From Lytechinus pictus (lineage: Eukaryota; Echinodermata; Echinoidea; Temnopleuroida; Toxopneustidae), in NCBI RefSeq assembly GCF_037042905.1, contig NW_026974141.1, positions 1,758,501-1,822,500 on the forward strand: a stretch of DNA of 64,000 bases, written 5' to 3'. The notes under the pieces were generated by a model that saw nothing but the letters and a program-made list of their open reading frames with translations, ran no database searches and was not told the DNA's origin. Shown piece by piece: positions 55,764 through 64,000 of the stretch. The translations under genes and the position numbers were made by a program. The number at the start of each line of letters is the position of its first letter. Position 1 is the stretch's first letter.

Positions 55764-56136
55764 TAAAGGTAAAGTTCACCCTAACTACAAGTTTACATAA
55801 GAAGAAAAAAACAAATAATATTGATACTCACAATTTCACCAAAATCGGACGTAAAATAAGTAATATTTCAAGGTTTCGCGTGATTTAATAAAACAGTTAT
55901 GTGAATGTGCGCGTTCAAATGCAAATGAAAAATCCGATGACCTGGTTACTTTTAACAAAGTCAGTTCTATCTACTAGCTCATTCGAATTTATCCCTCAAT
56001 GATATTATGAATTGTGATTGATATGCTTTGTGATATATTTGCCTTTGTAATGTTATGACCGAAAAACCAATAAATAGAAATATATATATATTTTTTCATT
56101 ACGATTATTTTTAGGGGCGATGAACTTATCCTTTAT
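55764..56136. mobile_element. MITE family M3
   Basis: Left TTAAAGGTAAAGTTCACCCT and right GGGCGATGAACTTATCCTTTA are inverted partners. The body shares ACCAAAATCGGACGTAAAAT with M1-type ends, so it is related to M1 and M2. Confidence 0.65.
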
Positions 56137-57465
56137 CGACGTGAGTGAAGACGACAACAAACACAAAAACTTATAACATCGGATACAGTTATGATAAATT
56201 CAGCCATTATATTATTATCATGACTATATATAATACACAAAAACCTTGCATAGATCCTGCAGACAATATAAATGATCAATTACTAATCAATTAAATCAGT
56301 AGACTAATACCTATTCATCTCAGTATTCATGTATGTATACAAAATCTTTGGAATAAATTGCATTAATCATAATATAAACGATTTTTGAAACTACATACAC
56401 TGTAGATGATATAACTTTGTTATTTTATGTGTATAAAATCTTTTGAATAAACTTGCACAAATTCTTAGATAAATGAATATTTTCAAAATACATAGTTTAT
56501 ATTCTTTGTAACATTTTTATCGACAGTAATGTAATCATTAAACCGTAACCTTATAAGTTTACACAAAGGCCACATTTAGCGAAATTTTCCTCTAATGTTT
56601 GTCTTGATTGTTTGTTCCATTTTTCACCATTTTGAAATAACATTCGTATTGACATAAATGTGTTATATGAGCAGATTATAACATGGTCGTACACAAAGTT
56701 TTTTTCCGGGTGGGGGCAAAATTATCTTCGAAGAAACACAAAGGCGAGGGACCGAAGCGACTGAGCTTGTCATGGGGTGCTTTGGCTAAATCCAAAGTGA
56801 AATTGAATGATTTTGTGCACACATTTTTGTGATTTTAGTAAAAAGAAACAAGCGCTTTTTTTTTTTTGGAGGGGACACTCCCCCCCCCCCCCCCCGCCGC
56901 TGTGTACGGCCATGACATAAGAAAAACATAAGCAAAAGATGTTTGTAGATGTTAGCACCCAGGCGATTAAGAGTACTTCAAGGACAAAATGATTGATTTT
57001 TTAGAGAAAGGTTCAAAGATTAATTATCAACGGCTGTAAATATTTACTTTCACATAATAGCAATCAACTCTTCCGGTATCTTAAATGTCATTATGATAAA
57101 TACAGCATTTTCGATTTTATTTTTATCTCATCTCTTTCAATATACAAGTATAAACATTGAGATTGCAGGGTACATACACCAATTCATGCAAAATATAGAT
57201 ACTTATCAATTATTCAATATAGATAAATTCATGAAAATTTCAATTTTTTCTTTGAAAGATAAAATAAATTATTCTGTTTAAAAAAAAGATTGCTCTAAGC
57301 CAATTTTGAAAATGGGTTAAACTAAGTTTTAATATATTAATTAAAATTTAATATTATTTAATGTATTAAAAGGTTTATATTCACCTGAAGTATGATGTGT
57401 TTACCATAATGCAGCATGTATAATATATATATATATGTAATTATATAATATTGACTGGCCTTAAG
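56137..57465. other. AT-rich intergenic DNA with one small inverted-repeat element
   Basis: At about 56682-56914, CATGGTCGTACACA and TGTGTACGGCCATG are inverted partners around poly-C-rich filler, a probable MITE. Otherwise nothing recognised. Confidence 0.55.
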
Positions 57466-57563
57466 GGGAACATCAAATATATTGCCCGCAACTGCATCAT
57501 ATTGGCCCAAGTCTTTAGACGAGGGCAATATAGTTCTTTCAAGGGCAATATATTTGATGTTCC
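57466..57563. repeat. Hairpin with perfect 22-bp arms
   Basis: GGGAACATCAAATATATTGCCC (57466-57487) and its exact complement (57542-57563), separated by 54 bases that contain a further GGGCAATATAG. It could be a small foldback element or a transcribed hairpin. Confidence 0.7.
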
Positions 57564-57651
57564 CGATATTCAGAAAAATGTAGGGCAATGCGGTTTTGTA
57601 AATGACTAGCTCAGACGTCTGATAGGGTAATAATTATACATGTTATATATA

Positions 57652-58582
57652 CAGTGCGTATCAAAAAAAAGTTTACACTTAGAAACAATCCTGTAAAATT
57701 ATACATTTGTAATATCCTGAAGATTTTTCCACATTTTAACATTGGTACAGATCCATTTAAGCAAATGACGATATAACTGTCGAAAAATATTTCCGCTTGA
57801 GTGAGCACCATTTACTTTTGAAAAGTTAGTGAAAAATTATTTGCGCAGAACTTTGAAATAGTTATGCGAATAAAAGTAGACCTTAATCATGAACAACACG
57901 TGGAATTTAGCTAGTAAAATTGATTTGAAGATATCTTTTACCTTTCTTAACTTGTTCCCTTGCCCAAAACACTTCGAAGAGTGCATTGCGCCCCACCCCA
58001 CTCCCCCACACACCAAGGCCATCGTGACGATATTTGCTTTACACTGAGCTGTGATTTACATGAAATGCCTTAGGCTTGATTTTCATTTTTTAATCATTGT
58101 CAAGCTTGGAAAAAGTGTAGAGAATCAAATATTAAATGATAAATGAAATGTAAACCCACTTTAAATGATAAAACCTTAGTGAAAAAATGCTGGAGATGTC
58201 TGATATAAACTTTTGTTCAGATTTATCTATTTCCTCAGATCCAGCTGGCACAAAAAGGGTAAAGGTTGTGCTTACTAAGTGTTGAAATTTCAATTTGGGT
58301 GGCAAAATTGTTACAAAATGCTTGAATGTATCCGTTTTATTTCAATTGACTAAAAGTGCAAGGGAAATGTATGAAAAATGGTTCGCATGGTAAGTTTGAT
58401 TTCGCCCTTTCCCCTTGACACAGCGTGAAAACGATCATTACTGCGCAAACAGATTTCTTTAACTTTCATTGGATAGATGAGACCCAAACCCAAGATTATA
58501 TGTGAAAATATTACCCACATGTTGTATATTCTTTAATTCCCAGGGCTTTTTTAAAGTGTAAACTTTTTTTTGATACGCACTG
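57652..58582. mobile_element. Tc1/mariner-type MITE, 931 bp
   Basis: Ends CAGTGCGTATCAAAAAAAAG and CTTTTTTTTGATACGCACTG are exact complements, and pairing continues through TTTACACTT for 29 bases. TA flanks both sides. The interior has no transposase. Related solitary ends lie at about 1127 and 10144. Confidence 0.85.
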
Positions 58583-58591
58583 TATATATAA

Positions 58592-58645
58592 TCCCACAAC
58601 CCCCTGATTAAGAAACGCCAGTCAAAACCACTAGACCATGAAGCT
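58592..58645 (-). repeat. tRNA-like fragment
   Basis: The minus strand reads TGGTCTAGTGGTTTTGACTG, a perfect A-box form, followed by GGGGGTTGTGGGATT where a B box should be. Probably a decayed tRNA-SINE head. Confidence 0.4.
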
Positions 58646-59286
58646 TCCTTATTATGATTTACAATAGTGGGCTTGATGATAGCATATTCAGCAGATAACA
58701 CTCTTGAGCTCCACCGTGAACTGAACCGAACCAACTCTAGTTCATTAAAATGAAGGGAAAATGAAAATAATATAAAACCTTCATCAAGAAAACAATTTAT
58801 TTTGTTAAGTTGCTTTTCAATAAGGTCACATTTAGGTGCCACCCTGAAAACGTCTTGGACTGTAGGTGATCCCACGAAAGCAGCTCTGATAGCGTATAGA
58901 GTTTTGTGAGTGTCTTTCACCGACAGATGGTAATGGTACAAGCTACTGAAAATCCTTGCTTCTGATTGGCTGAGAGGCTGAGAGGAAATTATTCGGTGAA
59001 AATCACAGACAAAACGTTTTATAAAATGCTCCCCAGGTGTAATACTATGGCGTTCCTCAAGGATACATTACTGGCCATTATCATTTTTTTTGTTTCACAC
59101 ATGAAAATTCGGTAATGTGGGCTTTCGGTGTACGTCCTTGTCATGCTTGTGATATTCGCATTGATTTTTGCATCGTAGATCTGGGATTCAATTTAAAATC
59201 AGGTCTTGTAAATTCTGTCTTAGTTTTTTTTGGCCAGGGAATAACGATCATCACCACAATGATCTGAGGGTTAATGAGAAGAATTG
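58646..59286. other. No gene recognised; downstream of the transporter
   Basis: Likely includes the 3' UTR of the minus-strand transporter gene, but no convincing polyadenylation word was found close to its stop. Confidence 0.4.
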
Positions 59287-59546
59287 TTAAACAGTTGACA
59301 CTTGTTCACACACGATGATATCTCCATTTGAAACCTTACAGCGATGTATGTCCTTCTTTCTCAGCCGGTTCCTCTCCCTCCTCTCATCCCGTCTCCTCCG
59401 GTGTATGTAAAAGGTCACGAACCGTTCGGGTGCAAAGATGCGTTGATACAGAGGCGCCAAGAGCAGTAAGATCCCGGATGTGACGTACATACCGATGAAA
59501 GCGCAAAGGGCGCCCTTGTAAGAGCCTGTGTTGTCAATACTTTGAC
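59287..59546 (-). CDS. SLC16-like exon (last): TM12 and cytoplasmic tail
   Basis: Acceptor TTCTCCTTCCAACTACTAG; begins GQSIDNTGSYKGALCAFIGM (the first G is split). One TM (VTSGILLLLAPLY) is followed by a strongly basic tail ending VCEQVSTV and TAA. Confidence 0.82.
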
Positions 59547-62500
59547 CTAGTAGTTGGAAGGAGAATACGTTTGTATACTGGTTATACTGGTCATAGGATT
59601 AAACGTTGAGCGGAAAGCCAGAAAACCATACCCTGGACATGCTTAAAGCTAGAGTGTCAGAGACCAATACAAGGTCAAGGACTGACTTCCCGAGACATAG
59701 GACTTCAGGCCTCCGAGGCGAAGGCCAAGGGCTAGCCATCCGATGCCGAGTTCAAGGTCACATAATTGATTTGCTGTAAAGGTCTTCCCCGAAGGGCACA
59801 AAACTATAAAGATTGAGAAAATCATGAATTCAGTCGACTGGTAGGTAGGACCTCACTGATCATAAGTAAAAGGTGCTCACAGTTTCAGGTGGTCAAATGG
59901 GGCAAGATTAAGTTGCAATAGATGTATCCTTATTCCTTGACCTATTGTAACTACAATTATATCAAAGGTAATTGCCACCCCCGTACAAAGGACCAGAATA
60001 GCTTGACTTTATCGGAGTTTAACCAATTTGACCCAACATAATCCCAATTAAGGACTCGGATACTATTACCCTGGCTTTTGTCTGGTGGCCTTGTACAGCG
60101 CATAAGCATAAACATACCGGATGAGCACAAGGAGACTGCTTACCCACGAGAGAGCCAAGAAGATACCCAGTCCCATAGCAGAAGAAGATGACGGATGACG
60201 TCTCCATCGCCCGCTCTTGGCCAAAGAAATCAGGAGCAAGACTAAACGTGACGACATTGGTTATGGCAACGGTAAGACCAGCAACTGTAAAAGGATTCGG
60301 AATGTCGAATTATCACTTTGAAAAATATTCATTTGGACACTTGACTACAATAATGGGAACTGTTGCTGCTGCTACTCTTTTTTAACGACTATTATCTGAT
60401 TATTACGAGTACTGACTATCATCTATCCCACTACTATTATACTTGTTCTGTTTGGGCGGCATGCGTGGAAAAGTTCTCTTCTGACAGATGGTATACCATG
60501 ATTGATTTCCCCTGTTTTTGCAATTTGAGAGAGGGGTTTGGCAAGTTAGTTTGACCCAATAACGATGAGCTGCGACGTACATGCTTCCTACCCCCTACCC
60601 CGTAGTGATGGGTGTTGTAGTTTGGTCCCACACTCCTTTTTAAATCATTTAGGGAGCCCGAGGTGGTGGTTTAAACCCCTAACCCCCCCCCCCCCCCCAG
60701 ATCCGGCACTATATTCAACAATCAACTTACCAACAGCCGTGCAGTAGACGGGTATAACGCTTCTAACAACCATTAGCAGGATCCATACAATAATACTGAT
60801 AACGTTGGATATCACTTGAATGAATATTCTCGGAAATGGAAGATGCTCTCCAATAAAAACTAAGACCACTTTAAAAACGAAAATTGACACCGCAGTGAAA
60901 GACACAAATTGGACACCATTCTGCTCCTCAAAGCCAACGGACACAAGATAGCTTATCTGCAAAGGAACAAACGTTGAGGGCGTGTTACGTGAACGTACAG
61001 ATCACAAAGTTACGATAGAATGAACGTATAGCTCAACATTTTATTGTACAGCATTATCATTTTGATTTTAATCTCAGTCGATCGAAATTATATCGGCCAA
61101 AAATGAAATCAGCATTGGATTAATATTCTTACACAAAAAAATTCATGTTAACTACTATTTTTATTTGGATGGGTTATTAAAAAATTGTTAATGGCGTGTT
61201 TATGAATTGAAGACACATCCACGGTCTGAGGGGCCGCGGAACGGTTTTCAAAGTGGGGGGTGGGGGCTGACCATGCAAAAAATCACAATCAAATGGTCAT
61301 TTTTAGGTTTTCTTACACGGTTTTGGAAAAAAGTAGGGGGCTGAAGATCCCCCCCCCCCCCCGCTTCCGCGGCCCCTGCAGTGGACTTACAGGATGAAAA
61401 AGAACATAGAAATAGTTTGAAATAAAAGTTCGTGAGTAAAAAATCAGTAGTACACTGACATAAAATAATAATAATATAGGATTTGTATAGCGCACGTAGC
61501 CATCTTGCTAGGTGCTCAAGGCGCTCCTATATTACCCCGGCTAAGCTAGTCTACCGATTCTGGTGCGCACAGCTTTTTGAGGAATTTTATCTCACCTGGG
61601 TCGAGTGCAGCACAGTGTGGATAAATCTCTTGCTGAAGGAAAACACGCCATGGCTAGGATTCGAACTCTCGACCCTCTGTTTATATCATAAATATCATAT
61701 CATATAAAAAATAATTCGATGTAGGGAATATGGGGTTACACATCATACAAGATGTATAAGTGCTCGATCGGATAGAACATCCCTCTGTCCCAATTCTATT
61801 GCAGCAACGGATAAGTAAAAACGACGCATGTCAGCCAAAATTCATTCGTCGTACCTTTGAAATTCAAAAAATTAAATTGATAAATTCTATTTGCTTTCTC
61901 ACCGCGTTTACATAATAGAAACAGTCGCCGATTCCATTGAGTATTGTAGCAATAGAAATCATCCAGATCTCAGGGAAGGTTAGTGTTGTACAGATCTTCC
62001 GAAGCATCCCACGCTTTGGCAAATCCTCAAGAGGCTTTTCTGGTTGGAAGGCACTACCAGCATGGCCAACAACCGAAAGTGTTGGTCCTTGATGGTTACT
62101 GATCGGATAACGTCTTGCAATGGTCGCTGGGGAGTCTTCATCGCTTTGCCAGATGCCGTTCAACGTGTTGATTACCCTGATTGCGTCAACCGTATCGTTC
62201 TCATCATCACCGCTCTCGCTTCCACTCCAGGGTGTTTGAGATGACACATTACAGTTCGTCATCAATTGATGATAGCGATTCTCTGCACTCTCTGGCTCTT
62301 TGACTTCCGGTTCACCATCGGAATAAGCGTCTACATTACGATCTCCAACCGACTTTTCAGTAATGGCGTGTACATGCTGTTCTCCAAGGGGCCAACTCGT
62401 GGTATCTTCACCCAATCCGTCTACAACTCTGTAAGCTGGCGGACTACCAGATATAAACATCTTGTTTGATTCTACTTCCATCTTAGAATGATATGGAAAA

Positions 62501-63320
62501 TTCAAGGGGCACTTTTCTAGATCAGCTACCGCTTCGGATACTTTATCGACAGTCGTATCGTCAGGTTTAAATATCACTTTGCAGTATTTACTTTTCCTAT
62601 TGTGTTCTTGTTGATCTACGGGAAGTGTGTAGGTAAGGGCGCATGGAAGTCCAACGGCAAAGAGGAGGGCTCCCATAATTCTTAGCGTGATCCTCCAGCC
62701 GAATTCTCTTATAGTAAGATCCATGACTTGTGTTAGTGACAACATACCTAGAGCATAGAAGAAAGAATACGACAAAATCAACAATTTTCAGATTTATCAA
62801 CCATTCTGACCCTTCTTGGTCCAAAAGCATGAACTAAGGTTATAATATTCATTTCCACATTTTGGGCACAAAACGCTTAAATGCTAGCTCCATTATTCCG
62901 CAATTCAGAAGATTTATGTCTAGAACAGCTTACAATCAGCGACGATAAGCTTTTTGTTGTGTGTTCCTGAAGCAGATTAATAAATCAAATTGAAGGATAT
63001 TAAGTTAATGAAAGATATCTTACCTGCTGTTGACCCTGTAACAGCGATGGCCACTGCTCGCATCGTATTCTTTTCTGGAAAGTATAACACGATCAGATCA
63101 AAGGCACAGACGGTTACAACACCAGCACCTATCCCGGACATCAAGCCGTATGTACCGAACATGGGAAGGAGACTCGGTAGGAATGATGTCACGAAGATCC
63201 CAGCCGAAACCATCAAGATGCCGAATACAGATACCGAGCGATAGCCGAATCTTTCCGAAGCCATCTTGATGAGAGGGGCAAACATGAGCGAGATACTCAG
63301 AGGAATACTCCCAACCCAAC
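59287..63320 (-). CDS. SLC16-like (monocarboxylate transporter family) protein, 5' partial, five exons
   Basis: Exons 63024-63320, 61903-62747, 60731-60956, 60144-60284 and 59287-59546 (minus strand) join in phase to 588 residues plus a stop. The 12-TM facilitator family moves monocarboxylates, aromatic amino acids or related solutes across membranes, often with protons; substrate cannot be read here. The first exon gives WVGSIPLSISLMFAPLI and YFPEKNTMRAVAIAVTGSTAG, a diverged form of the family motif YF.KRR.LA.G.A.AGS..G. A ~200-residue hydrophilic loop between TM6 and TM7 and a basic C-tail (RRRRDERRERNRLRKK) match MCT topology. TM1 and the conserved DGGWGW segment are missing, so one or more exons lie past 64000. 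Confidence 0.85.
60144..60284 (-). CDS. SLC16-like exon: TM10-TM11
   Basis: 141-bp exon between acceptor CTTTTACAG and donor GTAAGC. Encodes VAGLTVAITNVVTFSLAPDF then ETSSVIFFCYGTGYLLGSLV, two TM-like stretches. Phase 1 on both sides. Confidence 0.82.
60731..60956 (-). CDS. SLC16-like exon: TM8-TM9
   Basis: 226-bp exon between acceptor TTCCTTTGCAG and donor GTAAGT. Encodes ISYLVSVGFEEQNGVQFVSF then two hydrophobic stretches (SIFVFKVVLVFIG, VISIIVWILLMVV). Confidence 0.82.
61229..61378. mobile_element. Small MITE in a transporter intron
   Basis: AGGGGCCGCGGAACGG at the left and CCGCTTCCGCGGCCCCT at the right are inverted partners around G- and C-rich runs. About 150 bp, non-coding. Confidence 0.65.
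61463..61685 (-). mobile_element. tRNA-derived SINE S1, 5'-short copy in a transporter intron
   Basis: On the minus strand: GAGTTCGAATCC (B box), CCTTCAGCAAGAGATTTATCC-like body, GCGCACCAGAATCGGTAGAC and an ATTATTATT tail, matching 16857-17150. The A-box half is missing. Confidence 0.75.
61903..62747 (-). CDS. SLC16-like exon: TM5-TM6, long cytoplasmic loop, TM7
   Basis: 845-bp exon, acceptor CTTCTATGCTCTAG, donor GTGAGA. Starts MLSLTQVMDLTIREFGWRI (family pattern around FGWR), then TM6, a ~200-residue acidic and Ser-rich loop (contains SGSESGDDENDT), then TM7 (FPEIWMISIATILNGIG). The loop is typical of MCTs, which have a large central cytoplasmic loop. Confidence 0.85.
63024..63320 (-). CDS. 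SLC16-like exon: TM2-TM4
   Basis: 297-bp exon, acceptor TTCTCTTTTTCAG, donor GTAAGA. Encodes TM2 through the loop-4/5 signature. It begins two bases into a codon, proving an upstream exon that is not in the window. Confidence 0.83.
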
Positions 63321-63486
63321 CTGAAAAAGAGAACCAACAAGGATGGTTATTTTATATTTCTTGGTCTGTCCCGTATTCATAAACTCACAGATTCTATTGA
63401 AATGCAATCGTGACAACTGCATTATCTTGATTGGATATCCGTAATAAATAATGTCTTATGAGAACTATACAACAATATCCACTAAC

Positions 63487-63933
63487 CCAGGGAGCCCAGG
63501 AGTCGACCGTGCAAAACGAGGGAGACACGGGACTGGGATAGATCGGGGTCTCAATAGTAATCTTAATACAATGTGGAAACAGAAATTATGCCTTACCACG
63601 ATTATAATGGATGAAGGTCTATCGTGACACACAAATCCTGACATCGAGGCACAGACTGGAACCTCAAAAAACAAAATATAGCCTCGGTCTCGATCGGCCA
63701 TTTTGTTTTGAATTTTGAAAGAAGGAGAGGTATCGCGACAGAATTTTTCGTTTTTTTGAGGTTCCAGTCTGTGCCTCGATGTCAGGATTTGTGTGTCACG
63801 ATAGACCTTCATCCGTATAATCGTGGTACTTACTAAGTGCATAATTTCTGTTTCCACAGTTTATTAAGATTACTATTGACACCCCAATCTACCCCAGTGT
63901 CTCCCTCGTTTTGCACGGTCGACTCCTGGGCTC
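63487..63933. mobile_element. Near-perfect 447-bp palindrome (foldback element)
   Basis: The left arm (63487-63673, starting GAGCCCAGGAGTCGACCGTG) and right arm (about 63752-63933, ending CACGGTCGACTCCTGGGCTC) are complementary over about 180 bases with scattered mismatches, around a ~77-base loop. No ORF and no clear target duplication. It lies in the intron upstream of the first visible transporter exon. Confidence 0.88.
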
Positions 63934-64000
63934 TGGCCCGCGAATCTACAAGCTTTTATTCTTGATTTGCCTACAAACTTTTTTAATTAGAACTGAGTAA

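Noticed and set aside
58459..58941. 160-codon minus-strand ORF
   Set aside because: It overlaps the right end of the Tc1/mariner-type MITE and shows no family motif.
63465..63857. 130-codon minus-strand ORF as the missing first transporter exon
   Set aside because: It lies within the palindrome, lacks TM segments and the DGGWGW-type motif, and cannot splice in phase with the next exon.

Overview
The window looks like nuclear DNA from a marine deuterostome, most likely an echinoderm and probably a sea urchin. The evidence is intron-containing genes with canonical GT/AG junctions, an AT-rich background full of the TACATGTA word, and a very high load of short inverted-repeat elements, including a family with ends AAAGGGGAAGTTCACCCTGAC. 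The species call is inference from repeat style. No bacterial, organellar or CRISPR feature was seen.

Two host genes can be built exon by exon. (1) On the + strand, 32712-39657, four coding exons with phase-consistent junctions encode a 629-residue type II membrane protein of the galactose-3-O-sulfotransferase (GAL3ST) family. It has a normal C-terminal catalytic half and an unusually long acidic, Ser-rich stem carrying five evenly spaced RGD tripeptides. (2) On the - strand, 59287-63320, five exons give the C-terminal 588 residues of an SLC16-like (monocarboxylate transporter family) 12-TM protein. Its 5' exon(s) lie beyond the right edge.

The best mobile element is a complete hAT transposon at 51354-54661: a 619-codon transposase ORF without stops, CAG...CTG inverted ends and a perfect 8-bp target duplication. 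It sits inside a tandem-repeat element built on the core GCGAGCGCGAAGCGCGAGC.

Region by region. 1-11 kb: foldback elements, a miniature LTR retrotransposon (2940-4023), an inverted-repeat element filled with GCGC-core units (5478-7563), a foldback array (8058-8479) and a LINE 3' end. 11-20 kb: inverted-repeat elements, a 630-bp purine tract, a tRNA-type SINE and LINE remnants. 20.2-23.1 kb: a three-element nest whose youngest part carries eight perfect AGGTCAAAGGTCA motifs. 24-30 kb: mostly unrecognised intergenic DNA plus one clear inverted-repeat element. 30.5-32.3 kb: a 14-copy tandem array immediately upstream of the GAL3ST gene. 40-49.5 kb: AT-rich intergenic DNA with scattered short elements. 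49.5-55.6 kb: LINE remnant, GCGC-core repeats and the hAT. 55.6-59.2 kb: Tc1/mariner-type and other short elements. 59.3-64 kb: transporter gene, then a 447-bp near-perfect palindrome.

The two genes show no shared pathway or operon-like logic. They are independent single-copy loci separated by repeats.
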